From Candidatus Bathyarchaeota archaeon (GTDB taxonomy: Archaea > Thermoproteota > Bathyarchaeia > Bathyarchaeales > DTEX01): 64,000 bases of DNA. How positions within the stretch are numbered: the stretch's first letter is position 1; every line of letters begins with the position of its first letter. Below are positions 54,143 to 63,502 of the stretch, piece after piece. The notes below the pieces were generated by a model that ran no database searches, was not told where the DNA came from, and worked only from the letters and a program-made list of their open reading frames with translations. The stretch is from NCBI GenBank assembly GCA_018396995.1, contig JAGTQB010000003.1, positions 32,455 to 96,454 on the forward strand, read 5' to 3'. Both the position numbers and the translations under genes were made by a program.

Positions 54143-56548
54143 ATGCCGGAGAAGAATAAAAAATATATATTGTGGCTCGACGAAATAAGCATTAAAGATA
54201 GCCCGCTTGTTGGCGGTAAAAGCGCTAGTCTAGGCGAGATGGTTAGAAAGGTCGGCGTTCCAGTCCCCTATGGTTTCGTTATTACCGCTGATGCATATAG
54301 GTACTATATGGAGACCAATGGTTTAGACAAGAAGATAGCTGAAGTTCTTAAGGATCTAAAAGACCCGAATGATACAGTGGTTCTCCAAAGAGTTGGCGCT
54401 AAGATAAGGAATATAGTTTCTTCAGCTGAGATGCCTAAAGACTTAGAAGAAGAGATTGTAAACGCTTACAGCGAGCTTGCTAAGCTTATTGGTGAAAGTG
54501 AACCTTTCGTTGCAATTCGTAGCTCCGCCACAGCTGAGGATCTGCCGGATGCTAGCTTCGCTGGCCAGCAGGAGACATATCTGAATGTTCATGGAGCTAA
54601 GGAGGTTATTGAAAAGATAAAGCAATGTTATGCAAGTCTCTTCACCGATAGGGCAATATTCTATAGAACTCAAAAGAAATTTGACCATATGACTGTGGCG
54701 TTAAGTACAATTGTTCAGCTAATGGTTTATAGCAGGGCTAGTGGAGTTGCGTTTACGCTTGATGTGGCTACTGGCGATAGAAGCGTCGTCTTAATAGAGG
54801 CCAGCTATGGGCTTGGCGAATACATTGTTCAGGGAAAGGTGACTCCAGACGAATATTATGTTAGGAAATCTGACCTGAAGATTATAAAAAAGAACATTCC
54901 AAAGAAGACAGTCCAGTTGGTGAGAAACCCAACTGGTGGAACTGAGGAGAAGCCCATCCCACCGGAGCTGCAAGATAAGCAGGTTCTCACTGATGAACAG
55001 ATTAAGGAGCTAGCTATATACGCTATAAAAATTGAAGAGCATTATGGTAAGCCAATGGATATTGAGTGGGCCCTTGACGAGAGGACAAACAAAATATTTA
55101 TACTTCAAGCGAGACCGGAAACCTTCTGGGCCCTTAAAGAAGAGGAGACTGCTAAAAAAGAGAAGGGCGTTATAAGGGAGCGGAAGATATTAGTTCGAGG
55201 TCTCCCAGCGTCACCTGGAATATCTATTGGCAGGGTTCGCGTAATACTATCACTTGATGAAATCACTGAGTTTCAGGAGGGCGAGATACTAGTCACGGAG
55301 ATGACTGCGCCAGACTGGGTTCCAATAATGCGTAAAGCATCGGCAATTGTAACGAATTCGGGAGGGGTAACATGTCACGCAGCAATAGTTTCAAGGGAGC
55401 TTGGCATACCATGTATTGTTGGAACCGCCTCGAAAGGCACTCCAGCGACTGAAATCCTTAAAGACGGCATGGTTGTAACTGTAGATGCAAATTTAGGTGT
55501 TGTATACGAGGGTGCCCTCGAGGAATACTCCGTGGGGGAGTCAAAAGCAGGAGTGGGGGTTACGCCCGTAGTGGCTACGGCCCAGCTGGTTGAGCAATAC
55601 CCCATCACTGGAACTAAAATATATGTGAATTTAGGTGAACCTGAGATTGCTGAGAAGGTTGCAGCCTTACCAGCTGATGGTGTCGGTCTCCTGAGGCAGG
55701 AGTTTATTTGGACTAGTGAGATAGGTGAACATCCACTCTACATGATTGAGACTGGTAGGGCTGAGGAATTCGTTAATAAGCTTGCTGAGGCAATACGCCG
55801 CATATGCGCCGCCTTCTACCCAAGGCCTGTTGTCATGCGCTTTAGCGACTTCAAGTCCACAGAATATAGGAAGCTTAAAGGCGGGGAGAAGTATGAGCCA
55901 TATGAGCCATCAGCCCTCTTCGGATGGAGGGGCGCGTCAAGGTATTATGATCCAAGGTATATTGAAGCATTCAAGCTTGAGATTAAGGCCGTTAAAAAGG
56001 TTAGGGAGGAGTATGGGCTTAAAAACCTCTGGGTTATGATACCATTCTGTAGACGGGTTGATGAGTTAGAAAGAATAATTAAGATAATGGAGGAGGAGGG
56101 GTTAAGGAAGGATCCGGATTTCAAAATCTGGTTGATGGCCGAGCTTCCGAGCAACATTCTCCTTGCGGATAAATTCAATAAATATATTGATGGTTATAGC
56201 ATTGGTAGCAACGACTTAACAATGACCATTTTAGGCTGCGATAGAGATAACGAAGCTGTTGCACACTTATTTGATGAAAGGGATCTGGCTGTTAAACGTG
56301 CAATCAAGCTGCTTATTAAGCTAGCTCATAAAGATGGGAAAGTCGTTAGTATATGTGGGCAGGCGCCGAGCATCTACCCAGACTTCGTGGAGTTCCTTAT
56401 AAGATCCGGGATAGATAGCATATCTGTTAACCCCGACGCAGTCGTGTATACCAGAAAACTTGTCGCCTCAATAGAACAGCGTATAATGCTCGAAAAGGCA
56501 ACTGGCATGGGCATTAAGGAGGACCCCGACCTAGACATACCAATCTAA
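54143..56548 (+). CDS. ppsA: Phosphoenolpyruvate synthase
   Basis: This 801-residue enzyme makes PEP, AMP and phosphate from pyruvate and ATP. The N-terminal ATP-grasp part has VGGKSASLGEMVR and RSSATAEDLPDASFAGQQET; the swivelling phosphohistidine is in GGVTCHAAIVSRELGIPC; the C-terminal PEP barrel has EFIWTSEIGEHPLYMI, GSNDLTMTILGCDRDNE and the catalytic cysteine in SICGQAPS. With apgM it supports gluconeogenesis. ATG 54143 has GGTGG seven bases upstream; TTG 54137 is an alternative. Confidence 0.96.
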   Translation: MPEKNKKYILWLDEISIKDSPLVGGKSASLGEMVRKVGVPVPYGFVITADAYRYYMETNGLDKKIAEVLKDLKDPNDTVVLQRVGAKIRNIVSSAEMPKDLEEEIVNAYSELAKLIGESEPFVAIRSSATAEDLPDASFAGQQETYLNVHGAKEVIEKIKQCYASLFTDRAIFYRTQKKFDHMTVALSTIVQLMVYSRASGVAFTLDVATGDRSVVLIEASYGLGEYIVQGKVTPDEYYVRKSDLKIIKKNIPKKTVQLVRNPTGGTEEKPIPPELQDKQVLTDEQIKELAIYAIKIEEHYGKPMDIEWALDERTNKIFILQARPETFWALKEEETAKKEKGVIRERKILVRGLPASPGISIGRVRVILSLDEITEFQEGEILVTEMTAPDWVPIMRKASAIVTNSGGVTCHAAIVSRELGIPCIVGTASKGTPATEILKDGMVVTVDANLGVVYEGALEEYSVGESKAGVGVTPVVATAQLVEQYPITGTKIYVNLGEPEIAEKVAALPADGVGLLRQEFIWTSEIGEHPLYMIETGRAEEFVNKLAEAIRRICAAFYPRPVVMRFSDFKSTEYRKLKGGEKYEPYEPSALFGWRGASRYYDPRYIEAFKLEIKAVKKVREEYGLKNLWVMIPFCRRVDELERIIKIMEEEGLRKDPDFKIWLMAELPSNILLADKFNKYIDGYSIGSNDLTMTILGCDRDNEAVAHLFDERDLAVKRAIKLLIKLAHKDGKVVSICGQAPSIYPDFVEFLIRSGIDSISVNPDAVVYTRKLVASIEQRIMLEKATGMGIKEDPDLDIPI

Positions 56549-56611
56549 AATTTTTGAGTCCACTGGGCCAGCCCAGTAAAGTTATATCCTGATATAATAC
56601 TTAATTTTTCT

Positions 56612-57628
56612 TTGGTTATCTTGTCAGCTCCCTTTGATTTAGAAAAAAATAGAGTTAAAGGAGAAGTTATTAGGCGTGGAGCTCGTAGAGTCCTGGTACA
56701 GTTGCCTGAGGGGCTTAGATCTAAAGCCTTCCAGATTGCATCAGTTATAGAGGAGGCTGGCGCACTCGCAATAGTCTCCGCGGATCCATGCTATGGGGCA
56801 TGTGATCTAGCTCTGGAGGAGACTAGATCTCTCTCAGCTGATCTCTTAATACACTTCGGTCACTCTGAGTCAGGTTATTTTAGTTTGGGGGGCGATGTAC
56901 CAATAATTTATGTTGAGGCTAAGGCAATTGTTAATGTTAGTGATGTTGTTGAGAAGTCTCTGGAGCACTTGAGGGGCTGGAGTAAAATTGGTTTGGCGAC
57001 AACGGTTCAACATGCGCATTCCATGGATGAAGCGGTGAAGGTGCTTGAGAATGCTGGTAAGAGAATTTATGTTGGACGTGAGCCGAGTTTAAAGTATCCG
57101 GGCCAAGTTCTCGGATGCGATTATAGAAATTGTAAGTCGATATCCAGTATGGTGGATGCTTTTCTTTTCATTGGGTCTGGCCTATTCCACGCTATTGGAG
57201 TGTTCCTGGCGACGATGAAGCCAACTATTGCGGCTGACCCCTTCACGGGTAATGTTATTAGGGTGGACGATTTTGCTAAGGTCATAATTAATAGGCGGTG
57301 GATGGATATATGTGAAGCTTCGAGGGCTAAGAGGTGGGGTGTAATAGTTGGGCTTAAATCTGGACAACAGAACCTTGAGTTGGCATTAAAGCTGAAGGGG
57401 GATCTTGAGGTCTCCGGTAGAAGAGCAATTCTATTGTCTATGAGGGAGATAACCCCTGATACTTTAAGAAACTTTACTGAAATTGAAGCTTACGTGAACA
57501 CAGCTTGTCCAAGAATCTCCCTATATGAAACGAGGCTATTTGACAAGCCAGTCCTAATCCCCAAAGAGGTTTACGTTGCCCTTGGAAAGATGTCGTGGGA
57601 GGAGTATTTGAGGTCAGGTCTCCTATAA
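56612..57628 (+). CDS. dph2: Diphthamide biosynthesis radical enzyme Dph2
   Basis: This 338-residue protein transfers the 3-amino-3-carboxypropyl group of SAM to a histidine of elongation factor 2. The three cluster cysteines of the noncanonical radical SAM enzyme are visible: [20 protein letters not shown] and NTACPRISL. It heads a run with the METTL5-like, csl4 and rpoL genes. A TTG start at 56612 is used; TTG 56621 is also possible. Confidence 0.93.
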   Translation: MVILSAPFDLEKNRVKGEVIRRGARRVLVQLPEGLRSKAFQIASVIEEAGALAIVSADPCYGACDLALEETRSLSADLLIHFGHSESGYFSLGGDVPIIYVEAKAIVNVSDVVEKSLEHLRGWSKIGLATTVQHAHSMDEAVKVLENAGKRIYVGREPSLKYPGQVLGCDYRNCKSISSMVDAFLFIGSGLFHAIGVFLATMKPTIAADPFTGNVIRVDDFAKVIINRRWMDICEASRAKRWGVIVGLKSGQQNLELALKLKGDLEVSGRRAILLSMREITPDTLRNFTEIEAYVNTACPRISLYETRLFDKPVLIPKEVYVALGKMSWEEYLRSGLL

Positions 57629-57656
57629 GGATTATGTGATGTTGGAGCTGTGGTTC

Positions 57657-58286
57657 ATGTTAAGGAGAAAACATGTCGCTATACTTCTTTCACAGCTCGA
57701 ACCTATCCCGAGCCCAAGGCTCGAGTGGGAGAGCTATACTATTGATGCGGAGAGCGCGGCTACAATAGTTTATATTGCGGCGCATGAGCATGACGATATA
57801 GCTGGGAGAAGTGTTATAGATCTTGGCTGTGGTTCCGGTATACTGGCGATAGCCGCATCGCTATTTGGTGCCGAGTGGGTTGTTGGCGTTGATATTGATA
57901 GGGAGGCTATAAAGGCTGCTGTCAGAAATGCCAGTAAAGTTGGCGCTAAAGTGGACTTCATTAATGGGGATATAGCGTGCATAATCGGGCACTTTGATAC
58001 AGCCTTAATGAACCCGCCGTTCGGGAGCTGGCATAGGGGAGCGGACATAAACTTCCTGAGGAAAGCTCTTGAGATATCAAATGTAATATACTCACTGCAT
58101 AAGAGAAGTCCCTCCACAAGAAACTTTTTAAGTAGGTTTATCCCTGAGCTCGGCGGCGCTGTGGATCGAATCTATGAGGTGGATATTGTTATAGGGAGGA
58201 CATTTAACTTCCATAAGAAGATGCATTATAGAGTTAAAGCCGACCTCTACAGAATTATTAGCTCTGGCCACAAGGGGTCTGCATAA
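57657..58286 (+). CDS. METTL5-like N6-adenosine rRNA methyltransferase
   Basis: This 209-residue SAM enzyme has [19 protein letters not shown] as SAM motif and [12 protein letters not shown] as the N6-adenine catalytic motif, both typical of METTL5, which methylates small-subunit rRNA. The family N-terminus [19 protein letters not shown] begins at ATG 57657, which I prefer to GTG 57636. It lies just after dph2. Confidence 0.86.
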   Translation: MLRRKHVAILLSQLEPIPSPRLEWESYTIDAESAATIVYIAAHEHDDIAGRSVIDLGCGSGILAIAASLFGAEWVVGVDIDREAIKAAVRNASKVGAKVDFINGDIACIIGHFDTALMNPPFGSWHRGADINFLRKALEISNVIYSLHKRSPSTRNFLSRFIPELGGAVDRIYEVDIVIGRTFNFHKKMHYRVKADLYRIISSGHKGSA

Positions 58287-58350
58287 GGCAAAACTAATAT
58301 TTCGTTGATGGATTTTAAGTGTTGATAAATAATGTAGTGGATAGCTGGCT

Positions 58351-58932
58351 ATGTTGGGGGAAAAGAGAAGCGGCCGCTTCGTTATACCTGGGGATAAGAT
58401 AGGTGTCATAGAGGAGTTTATACCCGGCTATGGAACCTATGTTGTAGATGGCGCCATATATGCGAGCAGCGTCGGCTTCCTCTCCATTGACCCAAAGAGC
58501 AGGATAGCTTCTATAAAACCGGCTTCTCAGAGAATATATGCGCCTAAAGTTGGAAATATTGTTGTGGGATGCGTTTGGGGCGTCCAAACGGCGATGGCCT
58601 TTATACGAATAATCAAGATTGAGAGAAGCTTCCTCTCAGGCTTCTTCACCGGAGTTTTACATGTCTCGGATATTGACATAAGATTCACTAAAGATATCCT
58701 CGACGCGCTTAAGCTTGGCGATATAGTCCGCGCAAAGGTTATAAGTGAAGCCAATAGAACATATCATTTGTCTACAAAAGGGCAGAATCTGGGTGTGATA
58801 CTGGCGCTTTGCTCTAAATGTGGTGGTACGTTGAGGTTAAAGAGTAAGAGGGAGAAGAAATTACAGTGTGAGGTTTGTGGGAATGTGGAAACTAGAAAAA
58901 TAGCATCAGATTATGGTTCGGGTAATCTTTGA
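58351..58932 (+). CDS. csl4: Exosome complex RNA-binding protein Csl4
   Basis: This 193-residue exosome cap subunit has an N-terminal beta domain (RFVIPGDKIGVIEEFIPG), a central S1 domain (APKVGNIVVGCVW to SGFFTGVLHVSDI and LGDIVRAKVIS) and a C-terminal zinc ribbon CSKCGG...CEVCG. It binds RNA and DnaG for the archaeal exosome. No rrp41/rrp42 genes are nearby. The stop overlaps the upstream region of rpoL. Confidence 0.93.
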   Translation: MLGEKRSGRFVIPGDKIGVIEEFIPGYGTYVVDGAIYASSVGFLSIDPKSRIASIKPASQRIYAPKVGNIVVGCVWGVQTAMAFIRIIKIERSFLSGFFTGVLHVSDIDIRFTKDILDALKLGDIVRAKVISEANRTYHLSTKGQNLGVILALCSKCGGTLRLKSKREKKLQCEVCGNVETRKIASDYGSGNL

Positions 58933-58945
58933 TGGGGGTGCTAGT

Positions 58946-59248
58946 ATGCAGATAAGAGTGTTAGAGAAGAAGGAGAATGAAGTTGTGCTTGAGATTGAGG
59001 GTGAGGGGCACACATTATGTAATCTCCTAGAATCGGTTCTACTTGAAGATAGAGATGTTGAGTTCGCTGGCTATACAATACCCCATCCGCTTGTGGGAAA
59101 ACCAATACTAAGGGTGCGCACAAGAGGAGATAAGAAGCCTAAGGAGGCGCTTAGGGAGGCGCTAACAAAGATAGTTGAGAGGGGTAGGAAGCTCGGGGAG
59201 GAATTTGAAAGAGTCTTCAGAGAATATGATGAGGCGCATTTAAGATAG
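58946..59248 (+). CDS. rpoL: RNA polymerase subunit L (Rpo11)
   Basis: This 100-residue protein matches Rpo11/Rpb11: MQIRVLEKKENEVVLEIEG, EGHTLCNLLESVLLEDRDVE, FAGYTIPHPLVGKPILRVRT. It pairs with subunit D in the assembly platform. ATG 58946 is chosen because GGGGGTG lies about seven bases upstream and because the family start is MxIxVLE. It overlaps the next, convergent, gene by nine bases. Confidence 0.95.
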   Translation: MQIRVLEKKENEVVLEIEGEGHTLCNLLESVLLEDRDVEFAGYTIPHPLVGKPILRVRTRGDKKPKEALREALTKIVERGRKLGEEFERVFREYDEAHLR

Positions 59249-59656
59249 AAGTCTCTTACTCTCATCTAAAATTATTTTTAACAATATGCTTATTTTCTCC
59301 GCTAAGTCCCCCTCACGCGCCAGGATGTCAATTGTTTCCTTAATGGATATTATTCCCGAGAGCCAACCATAAACGAGCAGAGCCTCAGCGGCATCCGCCT
59401 GCCTATGTCTATCCATCCTATGCGGCAGCAGCCCCCTGACGCCAGCCCTCCTCAGGGCCGATGAGAGGACAAAGCTACTCAACTTGCGCCCAACAGGTCT
59501 GCCAGAACTCTTTGATAAGGCTAATGAATAAACGAAGTTCACATATGCGTCTCCGAGGGAGGCTAAATCCTTATCACTTAAGATCTCCTCAATTCTAGAA
59601 TACTTGCGTATAAAGGGGAAGTACCCACCTAAACCAACGTCGGCCAACAATTTCAC
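59240..59656 (-). CDS. RNase III-like domain protein
   Basis: This 138-residue, mostly helical protein has DKDLASLGDAYVNFVYSLAL, which resembles the RNase III signature LExLGDAxL but lacks its second acid cluster in full; later come GLLPHRMDRHRQADAAEALL and VYGWLSGI, where DAAEALLVYGW parallels the distal metal-binding helix (D-x2-E). Archaeal single-domain proteins of this kind are annotated as RNase III family; activity is unproven. GTG start. Confidence 0.65.
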   Translation of the reverse strand: MKLLADVGLGGYFPFIRKYSRIEEILSDKDLASLGDAYVNFVYSLALSKSSGRPVGRKLSSFVLSSALRRAGVRGLLPHRMDRHRQADAAEALLVYGWLSGIISIKETIDILAREGDLAEKISILLKIILDESKRLLS

Positions 59657-59712
59657 CAGCGGTATTCACTAAGAATATTAGAGAGTTGCCTACATCATTA
59701 TTTATTGATTTT

Positions 59713-60771
59713 ATGAAGAGGACGTTAGTCTTAAAAGTTGATGGGGAGAACCCTGAGCCAGAGAAGATTAGGTTAGCGGCTAATATTATACGTGAGGGTG
59801 GGCTGGTTGCCTTTCCAACAGAGACCGTATATGGCTTAGGAGCCGATGCCTTAAATCCTAAAGCCGTCAAAGAAATATATGTCGCTAAGATGAGACCCGT
59901 GGATAACCCTATAATAGTTCATATAGCCAGCAGGGAGGAAGTCTATAGGCTTGCAGTGAATGTTCCAAGAAGCGTTGAGAAGCTTATTGAGACTTTCTGG
60001 CCCGGCCCATTAACGCTAGTTCTCAAGGCCTCGGATATCGTCCCTAAGGTGACAACTGGTGGGCTAGATACGGTTGCAATAAGGATGCCTAAGCATAAGG
60101 TTGCCCTAGCCTTAATAAGGGGGGCCGAGAGACCGATAGCTGCTCCAAGCGCGAATATTGCTGGCAAGCCGAGCCCCACATTGGCGGAACATGTCATTCA
60201 AGACCTATATGGGAGAATAGATGCAATACTTGATGCTGGCCCAACAAATATAGGTGTTGAATCAACGGTTCTAGACGTAACGTGCAACCCGCCGCAGATA
60301 CTTAGGCCTGGAGGGGTTACACTTGAGGAGCTTAAAGCGATTTTAGGTGAGGTAAGTATACATCCGGCGGCGATTGCAAGAGGCGAAATCTATATTGAGC
60401 ATGCTAAATCCCCTGGAATGAAGTATAGGCATTATGCACCTAAGGCTGAGATGCTTGTTGTTGAAGGTGAACTGAGTTCCGTTATCAAGGAGATTAAGGG
60501 GCTAGCCGAACATTACCTTAAGGCTGGGAAGAAAGTTGGCATACTTGCAACAGATGAGAGTATGGGGGAGTATAATTTGGGAATAGTGAAGTCTATGGGA
60601 AGCAGAAAAAACTTACCCCTTGTGGCGAGAAACCTCTTCAGGCTCCTTAGGGAATTTGATGAGGAGGGTGTGGACATAATTATTGCTGAAGGGGTTCAGC
60701 AGGAAGATTTAGGTCTAGCAATAATGAATAGGCTTAGGAAGGCTGCGGGCTATAATATAATCAGAGTCTAA
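59713..60771 (+). CDS. sua5: Threonylcarbamoyl-AMP synthase (Sua5 type)
   Basis: This 352-residue two-domain Sua5 begins with the YrdC fold: GGLVAFPTETVYGLGADAL, KMRPVDNPIIVHIA, FWPGPLTLVL, AIRMPKHKVALAL and IAAPSANIAGKPSPT. It then has the linker SPGMKYRHYAPKAEM and a C-terminal Sua5 domain. It makes threonylcarbamoyl-AMP for t6A37 of tRNA. ATG 59713 is preferred over TTG 59686. It is convergent with radA, with one base between them. Confidence 0.94.
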   Translation: MKRTLVLKVDGENPEPEKIRLAANIIREGGLVAFPTETVYGLGADALNPKAVKEIYVAKMRPVDNPIIVHIASREEVYRLAVNVPRSVEKLIETFWPGPLTLVLKASDIVPKVTTGGLDTVAIRMPKHKVALALIRGAERPIAAPSANIAGKPSPTLAEHVIQDLYGRIDAILDAGPTNIGVESTVLDVTCNPPQILRPGGVTLEELKAILGEVSIHPAAIARGEIYIEHAKSPGMKYRHYAPKAEMLVVEGELSSVIKEIKGLAEHYLKAGKKVGILATDESMGEYNLGIVKSMGSRKNLPLVARNLFRLLREFDEEGVDIIIAEGVQQEDLGLAIMNRLRKAAGYNIIRV

Positions 60772-60772
60772 A

Positions 60773-61717
60773 TTATTCTTCCTCAGCGTCGGTTATACCC
60801 TTCTCTGTTATCATGAAAGTAGCCTCTCTTTCCGGCAGGTATGGGCTATCGATTATCCTAGCTATCCTAACCCCCTTATTCCCTTTCCTCAAGTATACTC
60901 TATGAGTGCATGCATGAGCCATAACGTGTCCGCCAGCTGGCCTCGTTGGATCGCCGAAGAAGGCTGCTGGATTAGCCTGAACCTGATTAGTTATAACTAC
61001 GGCTAAGTTATATGCCTCAGCAAGCCTTAGTAGTTTATGGAGGTACTGGTTCAGCTTCTGCTGTCTCTCTGAGAGGGTTTCACGCCCAATATATTCTCCC
61101 CTAAAGTGGCTTATCATGCTGTCAACTACGACGATCCTTACGTTATTCTCCGGACATAATGTGAATAATTTATCTATGAGTAGGCACTGGTGGCTGCTGT
61201 TATATGCTCTTGCAACAAGTATGTTGCCTGCGGCTTCACGTGGATTAAGCCCTAGGCCCGACGCTATCTGATATATCCTTTCAGGCATGAATGTTCCCTC
61301 AGTGTCTATAAACACAGCCCTGCCCTCGAGACCACCCCTCTCGTATGGCAGCTGGGCTGTTACTGAAAGCATCATACATAGCTGTGTCTTCCCAGAACCA
61401 TATTCACCTATAAGCTCTGTAATCGCCTGTGTCTCTATCCCACCGCCGAGGATCTCATCAAGCTTCTTTGAACCAGTTGTGCAGCGCTTCATATTCTTCC
61501 TCTGTTCATAATACTCTAACGCCGTCTTAAAGTCGGCGGAGAGCATTCTACGCGCGGACTCCTGGATTTTAAATATCGTGCTTAGCCCTATACCTGTCTT
61601 CTCGGCTATTTCTACTGGGGGAGTTACAGCTATAGCTTCTATCGTCGTGAAGCCCGCAGCCCTAAGCTTAGACGCTATCGTCGGCCCAACTCCATCCAGT
61701 GACTCTAAATCCTCCAT
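60773..61717 (-). CDS. radA: DNA repair and recombination protein RadA
   Basis: This 314-residue archaeal recombinase has an N-terminal helix-hairpin-helix domain ([20 protein letters not shown]), then Walker [11 protein letters not shown], Walker [10 protein letters not shown], loop residues [20 protein letters not shown] and a C-terminal core. It forms filaments for strand exchange. It lies in a replication and repair neighbourhood with cdc6. Confidence 0.96.
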   Translation of the reverse strand: MEDLESLDGVGPTIASKLRAAGFTTIEAIAVTPPVEIAEKTGIGLSTIFKIQESARRMLSADFKTALEYYEQRKNMKRCTTGSKKLDEILGGGIETQAITELIGEYGSGKTQLCMMLSVTAQLPYERGGLEGRAVFIDTEGTFMPERIYQIASGLGLNPREAAGNILVARAYNSSHQCLLIDKLFTLCPENNVRIVVVDSMISHFRGEYIGRETLSERQQKLNQYLHKLLRLAEAYNLAVVITNQVQANPAAFFGDPTRPAGGHVMAHACTHRVYLRKGNKGVRIARIIDSPYLPEREATFMITEKGITDAEEE

Positions 61718-61836
61718 TTAACACCCCTCATAACGCTGATGGTACGTAATTTATGCATAAAAATTCCCGTCTTAACCATCTTTCCTAAACCGTGATATAT
61801 ATTACATTCGCACCTATTTAAGGAGTCTGTGAAGAG

Positions 61837-62166
61837 TTAGGTAGGGGGAGGGGGGTGCTTTCTACCATCCATTTCTAGAATCTTTCGAAGGAACTCTACT
61901 ATGATCTTTACTATCTCATTCTCCAAATTTATTTGGTAAGTTTTCGGCTTATACTGGTTCTCCTTAACCCAACCTATCTCTACAAGCGTTTTTAAGCGCC
62001 TATCTATTGATGGTGTCCTAAGCCCTGTGATTTTAGCGAGGGCATATTTTGTGAAGGCTTTTTCTGGATTCAAAGCTAAGTGGGCTAGAACCCTAAATCT
62101 TTTCCCTACGCCGAGACCCGCTTCAACTTCTTCCCACATACTCCCTCTAACTCTTTTCTTCCCCAT
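61837..62166 (-). CDS. Winged-helix DNA-binding protein
   Basis: This 109-residue protein has a basic start, a winged helix at about 20-85 (RFRVLAHLALNPEKAFTKYA, LAKITGLRTPSIDRRLKTL, VEIGWVKENQYKPKTYQI) and an unusual proline-rich end (KHPPPPT). It lies six bases after the cdc6 stop on the same strand, so the two are surely co-transcribed, which suggests a role near replication initiation. Its family is not pinned down. Confidence 0.75.
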   Translation of the reverse strand: MGKKRVRGSMWEEVEAGLGVGKRFRVLAHLALNPEKAFTKYALAKITGLRTPSIDRRLKTLVEIGWVKENQYKPKTYQINLENEIVKIIVEFLRKILEMDGRKHPPPPT

Positions 62167-62172
62167 GTTCCC

Positions 62173-63345
62173 CTACTCAATCTGCTCTAATTGTTTTAGT
62201 AGGTTATTAAGGAATCTCTCTAGGTCTACAAGTGCAGCTCCTGAAACCCCTACCTCCAGCAGGGACTTCATATCTACTATTCCACGGTAAATGAGGTCTT
62301 GTACGCGCTCCTCAAAATCTTCAACAGGCTTAACATGATACTCTTCACAAACAACATTATAGAATTTCCTAAGATCCCTTAAGCTTATGTAGGCCGCTCT
62401 ACTTGCCCTTAATCCCCTCACTAAAGCTAGGAGTATGAGCCTGCTATCTTTATCTAGGCTTAATATATCTTCAGCAGTTATCGTCGGATTTATTCCACTA
62501 TAGACTTTACGGATGTGCTCCGGGGTCACTTTACTCGAGCCCATGTTCTCAGCGAGTATTCCGGAATAATAAAGCAGCTCTAATCCAACCCTTACATCTC
62601 CATTGACGGGTGGGCTCGCTGTTAAATCGCTTATCAAGTCGAGGGTCTCATCTAAAACGGTGTTAGGCTGGAAGGCCTCCTCAACTCTGTCGGCCAATAT
62701 ATCCCTAATCTGCTTACTAGTATACCTTGGGAACTCTATTATCCCCCTTCCAAGAGTTGACCTCTCGCCGGATTCTAAATAATCGTGCCACTTGATGGAT
62801 CTGGCAATGAATATCCCCCCAATAACTGGTATGGGTGCGCCGGGTTGCATCTCCGGTATACGCGTAATATCGTATACTATATGCTCCCTCGGGCTTATCT
62901 GGACAAAATAATCTATCTCATCAAACGTTACTAACAGGAATATTTCCTCAAACTTTAGGTAGTCGATAAGCTGTTTAAGCATTTCCTCCGGGCTTAAACT
63001 CTTTGTCGAGATTTTCGGCGTAACCTTCCTAACCAAATTACTGTAGAGGACGTATCGCGTAGTTCCATCAACCTTACAGTTCATGTAGACGTGCTGTAGG
63101 TTGATGCCCTCCCTACGCGCCTTTTCAGAAATAAGCTCACCAAACCTGATTGTTGTACATGTCTTTCCGGTCCCAGCCGGCCCAATAACCTCTATGAAGC
63201 GCGGGTAAGTCTCCCAAATATTCTCAAGCATCCTCCCATAAATTGATAGGAGCATGTTTATCTGCTGCTCTCTATGAGGGAGTCTTTTCGGAATATAGTA
63301 TGGCGATAGCTTATTCCTATCCTTAAAGATTAATGATTTAGACAA
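62173..63345 (-). CDS. cdc6: Orc1/Cdc6 replication initiator
   Basis: This 390-residue AAA+ protein has Walker A GPAGTGKTCTT, Walker B VTFDEIDYF, sensor 1 in PVIGGIFIARS and a C-terminal winged helix (about 300-385, with LRASRAAYISLRDLRKFY). It binds origin boxes and loads MCM. The 157-bp region upstream (63346-63502) is AT-rich but shows no ORB-like repeat to my eye, so an adjacent origin is possible and unproven. Confidence 0.93.
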   Translation of the reverse strand: MSKSLIFKDRNKLSPYYIPKRLPHREQQINMLLSIYGRMLENIWETYPRFIEVIGPAGTGKTCTTIRFGELISEKARREGINLQHVYMNCKVDGTTRYVLYSNLVRKVTPKISTKSLSPEEMLKQLIDYLKFEEIFLLVTFDEIDYFVQISPREHIVYDITRIPEMQPGAPIPVIGGIFIARSIKWHDYLESGERSTLGRGIIEFPRYTSKQIRDILADRVEEAFQPNTVLDETLDLISDLTASPPVNGDVRVGLELLYYSGILAENMGSSKVTPEHIRKVYSGINPTITAEDILSLDKDSRLILLALVRGLRASRAAYISLRDLRKFYNVVCEEYHVKPVEDFEERVQDLIYRGIVDMKSLLEVGVSGAALVDLERFLNNLLKQLEQIE

Positions 63346-63502
63346 GACTCAACCCAACAAGAAAAATTTGATGCCAATGAGTAAAAATAATTTGCTCTTG
63401 CCCTTAAGAACCTGCGGCTTAATTTCACTAAGGGGATTACTTTAAATTTCTATTAAAACTATGTTTGCTTAGTTAGTGCGGTAGCATTAGACTGGTGTCA
63501 TT

